Notes: a model not told the origin generated them from the sequence alone. Shown: positions 22,167 through 33,283, counted from the stretch's first letter. The stretch is 64,000 nt of DNA from Alentia gelatinosa (GCA_950022655.1 OX465580.1:121937016-122001015), one strand, 5' to 3'. Numbers and translations are program-made.

Positions 22167-23696
22167 TTTAAAATTTTTTTTTTTAATTCAGGATAGGTAG
22201 GTATTACAGGCAGTCTGCTAGTAGCAGGTTTTGTATGCCTCTCTGAGGACACTTACATACAAAGGTTCTGAGTAACTATACCGGTCAATAGGTATATACA
22301 GAATATACAAGTGTATATATAATAGTGATGATGATAGTAATAATAATAGTAATGATAATAGCAGCAATAGCAATAATAACAGTGATGAGATGTAATGGAG
22401 ACACATACCTCGTGCACCAAATCTAGTTATTGTCTCCTTCAAACAACACCCTACTTTTTAATTTAACATATTTTTTGTAAGAATACTTAGAGATCATATC
22501 TTGTATTTCCATAGGTAGGCTGTTCCAGTGCATCATTCCCTCATATAATGGGTTCTTTTTAAAGAAATTTGTTCTAGGTCTTTTCAAAGTGACATTACGT
22601 TTAGCTTGCCCCCTCGTCCTTGGATGCGGCTCTTTTTCTATCGAATTTGCATATCTTCTCATGTACATGAGCTTAAGGTATATCCGTCTCTGTCCAAGTA
22701 ATTCAACATCACACCGTTTATGCAGGTCAGTTACACTTATGTCTTGTATTCTGTTTTTAGTACAAATTCGTAGAGCTCGGTTTTGAATTTTTTGCAATTT
22801 ATTTAGTAACACTTTCGACGCCCCATTAATGAAATAGCCACTATGATCGAAAATTGGAAGTATTAAGGTTTTATAAATCTTTAGGCTATTCTCCTCATCA
22901 ATGTATTTACGTATTTTGGCCAGCTGGAACAGCCTTTGATTTACCTTTTTACATACATCATTGATTGCATTCTTCCAAGTCATCGAGCTATCTAATGGAA
23001 CCCCTAGGTATTTAAATGTTTCACAATGTGGAATTTCTTTGCCATTGATATTCACATGACTATTATTGACTTCTTCTTTATTTGCTGTTAATAAAGATTG
23101 AGAACCAAAAATACAGAGTTTTGTTTTCTTTTCATTAATTTTCATTCTGTTTTGTACACACCATTCTTCCAGTAAGTTAATGTCATGCTGTATTCTATAG
23201 ATGCTGTTATGCAGTCCAGAATCACTAGAATATATAACGAGATCATCTGCATAGAATACATGTTGGCATAGCAATGGCAGATCTTTTATGTCGTCAATGA
23301 AACAATTAAACAACAGCGGCCCCAATATACTGCCTTGGGGCACCCCAGTATAATTTTGTACACTCGAGGACAGAGAACTGCCTACTCTTGTGCTTTGGGT
23401 CCTATGGCCTAAATAACTTTTTATGCATTTAGTCAAGATTTTTCCGATCGAGAAATTATTGTAAAGTTTATTTATTATTAGGTTCCGGTTTACACGATCA
23501 AACGCCTTACTAAAATCTATGAAAAGGCAGGGTATTAAGCGCTTGTTATCTCGATAGGTATATATATCATTGACTAAATGCATGACAGCGTCAGTTGTGC
23601 CCCTCGCAGACCTAAAACCATATTGTCGCTCATCAAAAATATTATTTTCCTCAATATGGTTAGAAATATATTGATGAACAATATGCTCGAACATTT
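22167..23696 (-). mobile_element. 5'-truncated non-LTR retrotransposon (LINE)
   Basis: Minus-strand element with the RT-half coding region, a 3' UTR of about 250 bp rich in ATT/ATC repeats, and an A-rich 3' end near 22167-22190. It starts abruptly inside the RT N-terminal part, as expected from incomplete target-primed reverse transcription. Probable jockey/CR1-type clade; the clade is inferred from RT style only. Confidence 0.8.
22423..23694 (-). CDS. Non-LTR retrotransposon reverse transcriptase, N-terminally truncated (423 aa)
   Basis: RT motifs in order: YGFR..RGT.DA (about 26-36), FIDFSKAFDRVN (59-70), GVPQGSILGPLLFN (117-130), then the catalytic FYADDLVIYSS (145-155), MKINEKKTK (about 183-191) and KYLG (227-230). 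A C-terminal tail with HWNSLP follows. The endonuclease and the start of RT are missing, so the first Met is internal and the frame is a remnant. It has no stop or frameshift, suggesting a young insertion. The enzyme family reverse-transcribes its own RNA at nicked chromosomal DNA; this copy cannot do so alone. Confidence 0.88.
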   Translation of the reverse strand: MFEHIVHQYISNHIEENNIFDERQYGFRSARGTTDAVMHLVNDIYTYRDNKRLIPCLFIDFSKAFDRVNRNLIINKLYNNFSIGKILTKCIKSYLGHRTQSTRVGSSLSSSVQNYTGVPQGSILGPLLFNCFIDDIKDLPLLCQHVFYADDLVIYSSDSGLHNSIYRIQHDINLLEEWCVQNRMKINEKKTKLCIFGSQSLLTANKEEVNNSHVNINGKEIPHCETFKYLGVPLDSSMTWKNAINDVCKKVNQRLFQLAKIRKYIDEENSLKIYKTLILPIFDHSGYFINGASKVLLNKLQKIQNRALRICTKNRIQDISVTDLHKRCDVELLGQRRIYLKLMYMRRYANSIEKEPHPRTRGQAKRNVTLKRPRTNFFKKNPLYEGMMHWNSLPMEIQDMISKYSYKKYVKLKSRVLFEGDNN

Positions 23697-23785
23697 TGCC
23701 AGGTCTACGCTTGGGAATGCCTCAAGGTATTCTCAGGTCTATGCGGGGGAATGCCTCAAGGCACTATCCGCCCTGAAAGGGTTAA

Positions 23786-24409
23786 AACCGCATTGGGCAG
23801 CTGTTGAGTTGTACTTGTTTAAATCACTAAGATCATTTATATTACTGGAATTTAGTATGAGAAACTTTAGATTACACTTTGACTACCCCCTCCCCTACAT
23901 GAATAAAAAAAACCATCCTGGCACCCAATGGAAATATGCCATCCCCACTCTCCCACCAAGTAGGTTCCCCCAACGAAAATGCAAAGAAATGTGCCCCCAA
24001 CCCTCCATAGACGTACCTCAAAGGTTTGCCTTATAGGTTACATGGAAATACTGACTATCCCCCCACCCCCACCCCCACACAAACAAAGGTGCATCCATTG
24101 GACCAATGATCCCTCCTCCCACACCGCCAACTCCCATGGACATTTTGAATCATGACGATATCTTTATTAGGTCAGAAGTTATTCAAGATCTACTGGTGGC
24201 AGATTGAGGCCTTTTTGTCCTCACATTTTGAGGATTTGGTATGACCCTTTTGGCCCCTCTTAGTTCAGTCTTGCCGAACAAATGAAGATTTTAAAATAAA
24301 ATAAAAAGTTATATGAAGAGAATTTATTTTCCCATTATGTGTGACCTATTTGAATGACCTAGATTTTATAGTGACCTAGGCTTTCATGTATTTGACCTAA
24401 TTAGGTGTA
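23786..24409. other. Non-coding, C-rich on the plus strand; no gene recognised
   Basis: Several CCCC-rich tracts (23885-24130) with loosely repeated ACCCAATGGAAATATGCC-like text. No domain or splice context. Confidence 0.4.
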
Positions 24410-24482
24410 AACACTGTACGGAACTTACCGCTTTATATATGCATACACCCGGCGTATATAGATATCCTTTTGCATATACTAT

Positions 24483-24788
24483 GGAGAAACCAAACAAGAG
24501 TTAGTCTTGTTGTTGTTTATTGCACGACGGCAAGATCGTGTATTACTGCGCGAGGCGAAGCCGAGAGCAGTAATACTCGATCTTGCCAGAGTGTGATGAA
24601 CAATAACACGACTAACTCAAGTTTGGTTTAGAATTTATCCTACCCTGCCCGTCTAAATTACTTCTACATTAACAGATGACGTCATTTTGTCAAGTGTATC
24701 CCACTAGAGCGAAATTTTTCATTTTTCTGAACTCCAGACTGAATACAGTAACCCAATGTTAAGCCTTTTTTTATTAGGGGTAGGATAA
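24483..24788 (-). mobile_element. Asymmetric hairpin MITE, TTATCCTACCC type, copy 5
   Basis: Hairpin at 24483-24635 (arms GAGAAACCAAACAAGAG and its complement) with apex CGAGGCGAAGCCGAG at 24550-24565. Then TTATCCTACCC near 24637, a degenerate AATGTTAAGCC box at 24755, and AGGGGTAGGATAA to 24788. The paralogous locus at about 37790-37800 lacks it. Confidence 0.85.
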
Positions 24789-25615
24789 AAGGTCGTCCTA
24801 TTCCCTGTGTGTATACGCCTCATCTGTAGGCGCCTGATTCATATATATGCCTGATTCATATATACGCCTGATTCTGTTGTCTTTACACCATTATCCAATA
24901 GTTCTGATTTCTGTCACTTGGGAACACTACCGGTAGCATATTTCATTTGCCATTAACCATATAAGTCTGTATTTTATGAAAATTGCAATCTCATATAACC
25001 AATTTATTTCATAAAATCTTTATAAAATCTGATTGACAATAAATTGATCAATTACACACAGTAAACCCTGCATTATGTTGGTTTTTTTTTTACTGTTTTT
25101 CTCACAGATTTTACTTTAAAAGACCATTTCTATGTGTGGGCAGTCTAGGTCCAGTATAAAATGGCCCTGTTCAAACATATAGTTGAATCCTGAAATCATC
25201 TTACCCCCTGTCTCACCCTGCCTCACCCCCGCCTCACCCCCGCCACAGCGATTCCGCAATTCCGAGGACGGACACAAACACTTAAGAACACCAGTGGGCG
25301 GGGCATAGGGGACATCGGGGGCATGGGGGGGGGGGGGGGGGGGAGGGTTTCTCACTGAGGCCACCTGTACAAAAGGGCAGGCGGCGGGCTGCAGGGGAGG
25401 GCTTCTTATGGGGCCAGGGGGGAGGGTGCTAAAGTGCTATAATGACACACTGATAATTCACGGCATGGGAGCCGGGGGCAAAAACCTTTTTTATTTTCTA
25501 TCGGTACACATATACGCCCGGCGTATATATATCGCGCAGAGGATGTTTCCTCTCGTATATATGCCTGGTGTGAAATACAGCCAAGATGCATCCGTATCTA
25601 AAAGGAAACAGTGTT

Positions 25616-25961
25616 TTATCCTACCCCTAATAAAAAAACTCCATAGGCTTAACATTAGCAGACTGTATTTGGTAAACGGTGCAGGAAAATGAAATTTATC
25701 GCTCTAGTGGGATACAGTTGTCAAATGATGTCATTTGAAAAGCAACCAATGATTATCACTGATTATCAGTGAGTTTTAGGTTATTTCTTAATTTGTTGAA
25801 GTAATTTAGACGGGGTAGGATAAATTCTAAACCAAACTCGAGTTAGTCATATTGTTTATCGCACTCTGGCAAAGTCGCGTATCACTGCATGCAGTTATAT
25901 GCGACTTTGCCGTCGTGCGATAAACAACAACACAACTAACTCTCGTTTGGTTTCTCCTAAG
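25616..25961 (+). mobile_element. Asymmetric hairpin MITE, TTATCCTACCCC type, copy 6
   Basis: TTATCCTACCCC at 25616-25627, the box in reverse at 25641-25656, GGGGTAGGATAA near 25814, then a hairpin to 25961 ending GGTTTCTCCTAAG. The apex here is TGCATGCA rather than GGCGAAGCC. The paralogous site near 37070 is empty. Confidence 0.85.
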
Positions 25962-25963
25962 TA

Positions 25964-26142
25964 CAGTAGAACCCCGCCTAACGGACACCCCGCGTAAGCG
26001 GACACCCCGCGTTAACGGACACCTTTGCTCGGAACGGTTTCCTCTATTAGATGTTTATTTTAACCTCTCGTAAGCGGACACCCCGTGTAAGCGGACACTT
26101 TGGTCCGGAACGGAGGGTGTCCGCTTACGCGGGGTTCTACTG
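25964..26142. mobile_element. pogo/Tigger-like MITE with TA target duplication (179 bp)
   Basis: CAGTAGAACCCCGC at 25964 and its inverse GCGGGGTTCTACTG ending at 26142 are flanked by TA on both sides (25962-25963 and 26143-26144), the Tc1/mariner/pogo signature. The inside is built from repeats of GCGTAAGCGGACACC. It sits exactly against the hairpin end of copy 6. Confidence 0.8.
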
Positions 26143-26229
26143 TATATGCCTCATACACTGGCGTGAAATATGGGCGTATATATATGAAAACAAAGTCAAT
26201 TCAGCTGATACATGCACGTCCACGATGCC

Positions 26230-28726
26230 GTATATAGCAATAAAATGATGGTTTTCGCGCAGTGTTGCTGTTTAGAGAACATTGGGTTACATGATATGAT
26301 TACCTTGCTGATATGACCTCGTCAGTAGAAGTCCGTGAGTAGTTGTGGGGGTGGGGGTTGGGGTGGTGGGGGAGGGTTTGGTCTATGGTCAGTAAGAGCA
26401 TGAGGGCGAATAACTGGTCAAACAGGTTTGCTGGCTATGCACCATGTAGGGAGTCTGTCCCATCAGAAATCAGTGTGTCTGAATATAGTGTATTTAGGTC
26501 TGTCCCATCAGATTTAAAAATGTAAATATCACATTTAGTCATTTTTAACATCTTTTTCTAGTAGCAGATAATAATATCCATAACTAAGTGTTTGTTATTC
26601 AATGGCAGGATCGATATTAAGAATACTTTGTCTCCAAAAGACTGAAATAAAAGTTCTATATTTAGGAACCAAGTCAGTAGTCAGGGCGGGGTATGGTCAG
26701 ACTGGGATACTGGGCACCTGGCCATTTTACCAGGCCTTTACAGTTGGTGCATGGAAAGTGAAGGGTTAATCTCTTTACCGTAGGCTGAAAGTCTGTGCGA
26801 GCATTCTAACCTCTGGATGACGTATATGAGCGCGTTTTCCAGCGCTCAAGAACCACATCAGAATGAAAAACCTTTTATATGGATTACCGGTAGGCTTCTT
26901 CCGTGCAAAGTCGCGTGATGTTGAATAGAGGATTGTAAGGATCTTTCTGATGGTGACCTGTTTTGAAAATGATCGAATATCTCCTCTGGAACTTTGGTGC
27001 TGGGTCTGCACGCAATGGCAAGAGATCAAATGATACAATTGTGGTAATATAAAGAAATAATAGTTCAGCATCAAGGTGTTCTATTCTATGCTGACGATAA
27101 TTATAATAGAGATAGTTATTATGAATATATTCTAGATTAAAAAGAGAATGTTTCCTTGCAGTTTATACTTAACCACATTGACAAGAAAGCAAAAACACTT
27201 GTATAACTCATTCCGGGGGTTTACCCATTGGATAGAAAAAAATTCGGTATGAAGGAGTATAATAGTCAATACGGTGAGTATAGTACTGTATTCATTGGAA
27301 GATATATTCATCATGAGAAAAAAATAAAATCAATAGCTTCAAAAGTAAATTTAGTTTTAAAATTCAGTTCTTCCAACATTTCCCCACTGATCTGACACTT
27401 TACCTACTATGGGTTAAAACTACAAAGGGTCACGGCAGGCATTCGAGAAATTCTCAGGAACTCATTGTCCTGTGCAGAGCAGTCTGTGGTTTGCTGGGAA
27501 GCCATTAACAGGTAGCCAAGCCGACTTCGGTTTATGAGGCAGACACGGCCAAATAAAGCATTCAGTAAGGTTACAACAGAGGTAGCCTCATCCATTACTT
27601 ATTAGACTCTTTCTCTTGGGACGCTGCCATATTAGTTCACTCTATGAAGGAGTTCCCCGCTTGGTGATGAAAGGTGGGGGGTTAGAGGTGACTCAAATAC
27701 CGGATTTGGGGAATAAGAAATGAGGATTGAATAAGAAGAATCTTTATTATTCAAAGTCAATATTGTGAACCACATTTGAGGATTAGTTGCAGTTATTATA
27801 TACAGCCAGTAGGATAAATGAAATTCGTTGGATATAACGTCCTAGAACACATGATTCTAAACATAAGTAACTGCTATAACGAGCTTCTATCTTTATATAG
27901 ATGTCTTATGTATTTACACTTTCTACATATGGTCTGATGGCATGCCATGTTGTAAACATACATATTATGACAAGAGAAGCTTTTTTGATATATCCCATTT
28001 TTGGCACCAGTACTAAAAATCAACAATAAATAGTAGTTGGTCTAGATGTGTTCTCAGACTACATGTATATGTGAGATAGATATTCCTCTTACACGGGACG
28101 TAGGTTTCTCAAGGCTCATTAATGGAATACGTGATATTTATCTTGTCCTGCAATAGTCTATACCGAAGGACCCATGAATTACAATTCATCCGGGAATCCA
28201 AGGTAAATTGTCATGAAAATATTGCAGAGTACAATAACCTTTGATCTAATCCAGCTATTGTATGATATCGTCCTCCATTGTAGAAGTATACATTGCGCAA
28301 ATTACCATGCTGTGGTACTCCATTTTGATCTTTTGCTTGGATATGCAACATTAACGCCGGATAGCGGTCAATAGTCAATACCGTGACTATATTATTGGAC
28401 AGGTAGATCCATCCATAAAACTAGATTGAATTAGTTCACACCTTCACCTTCCTTCTACATCCCTTTCCAGAGATAGTAGTTTTCCTCTCTTCAAAGTAAA
28501 TCCTTATTTTCATTTTCATTATATACAATCATTCCTCATTGCGTAAAACAAAGAGAGAAGAGATTGAGTATCATTCACCCCAATAAACAGTGGTTCAAAC
28601 TTTCCAACACACCCCCGCCCAAATCATTTCCAATAACGATGTTTTTTCTGTATCTTCTCAGTCTCTCTGAGGCAGTATATTGCACACACAAAATATTTCC
28701 TCCTTTTTTCACGGCCCCAACTGACA
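26230..28726. other. Mostly unassigned; possible exon at 26892-27008 (minus)
   Basis: On the minus strand a strong acceptor (CTCTTGCCATTGCGTGCAG) precedes about 117 nt followed by GTAATC. All three frames across it are open, so no reading can be chosen and no domain is recognised. Another 62-codon minus frame at 27407-27595 is likewise unsupported. The rest shows no feature. Confidence 0.2.
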
Positions 28727-29340
28727 CACCCCTCTCATAAGATCTCACACTCTCTAAGTCGTATTCTGTATTATCTCACCCCTGGTACAAGCTTCGCCAT
28801 AGAAATAACATTAGGAAAAAATACTCAATGATCACGCCCGTAAAGTGACGTAGTGAATTCGCTAGGTGTATTCAAGCTATTCTGATATTCTGATACTATC
28901 TAGCATCATAGAAAGGGGTGAGATAAATCCAGAACCGCACTCGAATCGTAAAATAGACAATACTCCACTCGTTTGGATGTGCCATAATCGTCACTCGGCT
29001 TCGCCTCTATGATGATTGTGGCCCAGCCAAACTCGTGGAGTATTGTCTATTTATACGATTCTCGATGCAGTTCTATATAACTCTCACTACGCTCTATGGA
29101 GAAGAATTCTTAATGAACTAGGCTTAGAGCCTTGAGAATCCACTGGCCTGCCAGACGTACATCAATGCTACACAAAGATTCCTATAATCTCAATGATGCC
29201 ACCCAGCGGGAATACTATGTGCCAGTGGATTCTCAAGGCTCTAAGCCTAGTTCGTAAAGATTTCTTCTCCCATAGAGCGCAGTGATAACCTTGCACAGAA
29301 TATGACTTAGAGAGTGTGAGATCTTATGAGAGGGGTGCCT
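28727..29340. repeat. Composite palindrome immediately downstream of the 29357 stop codon
   Basis: Outer 45-bp arms 28727-28772 and 29295-29340 (shared CTCATAAGATCTCACAC) enclose a hairpin MITE (28771-29080) and a second inverted repeat with arms 29085-29148 and 29216-29286 (shared GCCTTGAGAATCCACTGG). The three inverted structures suggest successive insertion. Confidence 0.75.
28771..29080 (+). mobile_element. Asymmetric hairpin MITE, TTATCTCACCCC type, copy 7
   Basis: TTATCTCACCCC at 28771-28782, CGCCATAGAAATAACATT as the diverged box, GGGGTGAGATAA near 28917, then a hairpin with arms AATACTCCACTCGTTTGG and CCAAACTCGTGGAGTATT. The apex is CTCGGCTTCGCCTC. Sister of copy 2 (7255-7595). Confidence 0.8.
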
Positions 29341-29356
29341 GACATCCCTGCCTTTC

Positions 29357-30391
29357 TTAATGTGCATCATCTCCCCCTTCCATGTCACCAACGCTCATGT
29401 GCTCCTCCCCGACCTTATTCCGCTCCAGCACCTCAAGGGCTGCCTGTTTGTCCTCTCCCTCAGGTCCTCCCGGCACGGCAGTCACGCCCTCGCCCTGCCC
29501 CCCCTCGTGGAAGGTCCAGCCCCGTAGCGGGCCAGCCGACTCAGCGATGGGCGACAGTGACGGTGCAAAGTCATCCCCGACCACCAGGACATCTGTACCT
29601 CCTCCTCCGACGCTCGCTGCCCCTCCAGGGTTCCCGCTGGAGGGCTGCTCGTTACCCTGAGTAGGGGCAGCGGCGTTAGGGACGGTGGATGCTTCGTTGT
29701 CTGCAGGATCCTGATTCACTCTCTCCGCAAAGGAGTCGTCTTCTCCGTAGTAACTGTCATCGTCCTCGTCGTCGACGTTCACGTAAAATGTCTCTTCGTA
29801 GTCGCCCGTCTGGCCATGACGGTGCAACGGCTTCGGCTCGACGAAGTTGATATACTCAGCGTTGTCACCAGAGGGCTCCACGTAGCGTGGCTCTGTTCTC
29901 GTGAGATCTCGTAGCGCGCGATACTCCTCCTCTAAGGTCTCATGCTCGCCGCTAACGGGCGACATTAAATCCCGACCCGACGTGGACCCCACGGCTGACC
30001 CCGAGGCCAATCTCACCCCCACACCGGAACCGGAAACGCTGAGGTTCCTATTGCAGTTCCGCTGCATGCGCGGATCGGCGCTCTTGGAGAGAAATTCATT
30101 GATTCGGTCGACGTCCCTGGGGGCCGGAAGTGGGTCAAGTGTTGCCCCCTGAGTGACGTCACGCGACTTCTCTAAGCGCCACGAGGGAGCGTAGGATCCT
30201 TGCAGAAGATCCCGGATGTCGATGTATTTGAGCTGACGACTGTTGTACCCCCTACCGGGGGCCGTGTGCATGGTCAGGTTGGGGACACGTTCCCGGACCA
30301 CATTGCGGCCGTTGAGCGTCAAATCAAATCGAGATTTCTTGGACCTGGACCACATGATAAACGACTGTCCTATTTCATTCCACGTTTGTGT
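29357..30391 (-). CDS. Terminal coding exon of an unidentified gene (acidic, disordered C-terminus)
   Basis: Open on the minus strand from a TTCCTTGTAG acceptor at 30392 to TAA at 29357 (about 344 codons). The first ATG is at 30355; an in-frame TAG overlaps the proposed acceptor, so the exon probably begins there. The N-terminal 90 residues look structured or basic (SKKSRFDLTLNGR, LKYIDIRDLLQGSYAPSW). The rest is low-complexity, with a strongly acidic run (DDEDDDSYYGEDD) and Gly/Pro/Glu-rich tail ending GGDDAH. Base composition is far richer in G+C than the flanking repeats, supporting a real coding exon. I recognise no family. It could be the cytoplasmic tail of a membrane protein; that is a guess. 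Upstream exons are not identified. Confidence 0.6.
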   Translation of the reverse strand, partial: TQTWNEIGQSFIMWSRSKKSRFDLTLNGRNVVRERVPNLTMHTAPGRGYNSRQLKYIDIRDLLQGSYAPSWRLEKSRDVTQGATLDPLPAPRDVDRINEFLSKSADPRMQRNCNRNLSVSGSGVGVRLASGSAVGSTSGRDLMSPVSGEHETLEEEYRALRDLTRTEPRYVEPSGDNAEYINFVEPKPLHRHGQTGDYEETFYVNVDDEDDDSYYGEDDSFAERVNQDPADNEASTVPNAAAPTQGNEQPSSGNPGGAASVGGGGTDVLVVGDDFAPSLSPIAESAGPLRGWTFHEGGQGEGVTAVPGGPEGEDKQAALEVLERNKVGEEHMSVGDMEGGDDAH

Positions 30392-32924
30392 CTACAAGGA
30401 ACACTGAATTAACACGATTAAATACCATCAGGAGGCCACAATAAAATCGATGAGTCTCTTCACAACAGGTTTTAACTACCTCTCTTTACTCAAGCACTGC
30501 AATTAGTAAAAACGAAGCAAAGCCTGCTGTTACGTCGCATGATGCTTGGTAATATATCCACTCTGAAATTCCCGTCAACCGCGTTGTGTTATAATACACT
30601 CCTCCATTGCTCCATGATATCAACTAAGTCGTGTACATACAGGGCCTGTGTCGTATCAACTGTAGACGCGCAAATCCATGACACCGATTCACTGGTAGTA
30701 TTAATCCTCCGTATCACTCTTGATATCGCTTATCAACAAGGGTCTGTGATAGTAACTTGGATTCTTTTGCTTGATTGGAGGAGAGAATAGGAGATAGTGG
30801 GTCGGTCTGGTAGACCCAAGCACCCGTGAGTAGATTTCAGTCGACGCTCGGAGTGAACTGCTCCGAGCTGCTCCTGCAGTTTCCACTGGCCTGTGAACTG
30901 ATGAAGAAAACTCAGTCTGTAGACTGTCAATAACAAATCGAAAAAAAATAAGGAAAAAATCAAACGGAAATTTGAAAAATCTGAAAATTGAAAATGATCA
31001 TCATCTGTAATTGACTCCCAACTTACCTTACTCCACCTTGTTAAATCACGTGAAACTTCCTCTTGTCATCATCATCAGTTCAAATCTAGTTCGTTGATAT
31101 TGTTGTATATTTATCTTAATCAATATGTAATTCTTGCACTTCTCTATAACTTTAACCACAATATAGTAGAAATGTGACGAAGACAATATAATGAGAGTAA
31201 AGTAGATATCAGGGAAAGCGAGCTGTCACAGGGATGATGGAAGATCGAAGTCTTTTGTACTGCCGAATCAAACCCAATAAAACCCCCCCCCCCCCAAAAA
31301 AAAAAACTGAGTAAGCCGCAATTGTATTGTCACAAATGAGTAGCGTAGCAGAAGTAACATGTGCTTGTAATGTGATATGGAATTACGATACATTTGCAAT
31401 GAATTAAATATATTCTATTTCTTAAAAAACGAGGGGGGTAATGTTTAATAATCAAAGGTGAAATAAAGATGTTATCAGATTTTCAAGGAAACGAGGACTA
31501 TAAAATTCAGAAGAACATAACAAATTTGAGAAGTGTATGTGTTATGTCAAACCAAACATAATACTTGTGCAATACCATCATGAAATTCTTGATTCCATTT
31601 GTTTGAGAAAGTTGTTTGTGACATCCATTTTATAGGTGTTGTAGGGGGAAACTCAAGACTGGTTTCGCCGAGTTGAACCACCATGACCATGCTTTGCTTT
31701 GTTTGGCCTGGGTTACTCTGAGGGTATGGAGGTGTGGCGTGTCTGCAATGGAAGGATCAGGCCGTTGAATAATTCAGAACCCCAGCAGCGGATGTATTCA
31801 CCAACAACAGTAATAAGGTTTCCACGACCAGCAGCAGGCCGGCAGCACATATCCGTGTTGATATTTTAATCTATATGAATCTACATTTGACATAGATCCA
31901 GGGATGCCAGTTGGTAGGATTTTGCCTACATGTAGGATTTTCATTTTAGTCTCAAAGTGATGAAAAGTTCCAAAAAATTGTATGTTTTGAGAACAAAATA
32001 GACTCCAGGTTCCCTGAAATCTAAATCTTAGATAAACTTGTTCTGTAATCTTTCAAAATTCCGAATTTAGCTACCTCGAGTACACTCAGTTAGAGGCCCT
32101 ATGGATCACAGTGCTCCAACCTAGAACTGTAGGATGGTAGGATTCTTGTAGGAAATGCTCCTACGGATAAGGGCAAACTGGAGTACTGACTTCTGATTGG
32201 CTTAAAATATATGCCCAAGAATCTGCTAGGAGAGTGATGGGGATTCCCCATACACCATGTGCGTTTTAGGTGATACATAGACTGGCCTCAGTCCCCATGT
32301 AGGAATTTTTTCTGACCCCAACTAGCATCCCTGTAGATCTATTTTTGTAAAATCTGATTGATATGAATTCATTAAAAAATTCCTATTACGAGGAACTTTT
32401 TATCACCAGTAAATTAACTTGACGAATAACCTTCTCGAATATGTGGGATTCCTTCGAAAGAAAATAATTCCGATTACATAGCTATTTAACCAGTAGTCAC
32501 ATAGAGAATGTTACAGGAAAGATTACCTAAATTACTTTCCTCATGAAGCAATAAAACTGTTCCCAATAAGTAGGGTTGGTCGCTGCATTATGGCGACTTT
32601 CTTTGGTCATTTCTATACAAATAAATTTGGCTGCAGAAAGTATACACACGTGGCTTTGTACCTTCCTTGATTTCGCACTTAGCTCTACGGCAGATTCTGA
32701 GTGGAGTAATCATACGCATTAATGATTAATTTTCAGCTTGATTTTATTGCACTGTTCTTACTTATTTAATTTTTTACACTCACACAAGAAAGGGGCCTCT
32801 CTTCCTTGGGAAAGATATTGCATTCTCTGTAATCCGGTCATATTACATGTCAGTGCAGTTTACCTTTCACAGTGGCTCAGATAGAAGTAACTTTTGTTTC
32901 TGTCAAGTAGATAGTTAGGAGAAA
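30392..32924. other. No gene recognised; poly-C/poly-A tract at 31284-31305
   Basis: Presumably intron or upstream DNA of the 29357-30391 gene. I see no convincing exon. A homopolymer junction (C run then A run) sits near 31284-31305. Confidence 0.4.
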
Positions 32925-33283
32925 CCGAACGAGAGTAAGCCTTGTCAATGTTTATGCCACGATGGGCAGGTTGTGTATTACTACACGAGGCGTTAGCCGA
33001 GTTTAGTGAGTAGCAGACCTGACCTGAGTGGTATGAACATTGACAAGGCTAACTCGAGTTCAGTTTCGTATTTATCCTACCCCATCTCACCGATATACAG
33101 AGAATATTTGTAATTATCCATGTTAGTAGTTATCAATGCTGCCGGATCTACTTTCGTTATCTCGTCCCTGATTGGTCCGTTTTTTTATTCACCTCGGTGC
33201 ATAAATAACACTTTATCCAACGCTCCGTCAAATACATTGAGTCAATGTTAAACCTATGGCGTTTTTTATTAGGGGTAGGATAA
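32925..33283 (-). mobile_element. Asymmetric hairpin MITE, TTATCCTACCCC type, copy 8
   Basis: Hairpin at 32925-33068 starting TTAGGAGAAACCGAACGAG, apex CGAGGCGTTAGCCGAG (a four-base loop variant of the usual apex). Then TTATCCTACCCC near 33072, box AATGTTAAACCTATGG at 33244-33259, and AGGGGTAGGATAA to 33283. Same subfamily as copies 9 and 10. Confidence 0.85.

Larger units (their letters stand above)
21868..23785. mobile_element. TTAACCCTTT-ended TIR element, split by a LINE insertion
   Basis: The left end TTAACCCTTTAAAGACGGG (about 21868) faces an inverted CCCTGAAAGGGTTAA ending at 23785. Host sequence on both sides of the LINE contains AATGCCTCAAGGCA-type repeats (22150, 23717, 23750), consistent with one element interrupted at 22167-23696. 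Confidence 0.5.
24410..26225 (+). mobile_element. Repeat family Z, copy 1, interrupted by three later insertions
   Basis: The segments 24410-24482, 24789-25615 and 26145-26190 align in order with the reverse complement of 37840-36960 (shared GGTCGTCCTATTCCC, GTGAAATACAGCCAAG, GCGCAGAGGATGTTT). The gaps in that alignment are two hairpin MITEs and a pogo-like MITE, which are therefore younger. Includes a 19-bp poly-G run (25325-25343). Confidence 0.6.

Noticed and set aside
22218..22442. Leu-rich minus-strand frame after the LINE RT stop
   Set aside because: Translation of the ATT/ATC simple repeats in the LINE 3' UTR.
25962..26144. Regularly repeated GGACACC units as a CRISPR-like or satellite array
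   Set aside because: The units vary in length and spacing and lie inside TA-flanked inverted ends, so this is a DNA transposon derivative.
26775..27074. 99-codon minus-strand frame
   Set aside because: The reading is one of three open frames over the same splice-like segment (26892-27008); no frame can be preferred, so only a low-confidence possible exon was noted.
29326..29664. 112-codon plus-strand frame opposite the 29357-30391 exon
   Set aside because: Pro/Ser-rich shadow of the GC-rich antisense coding exon.
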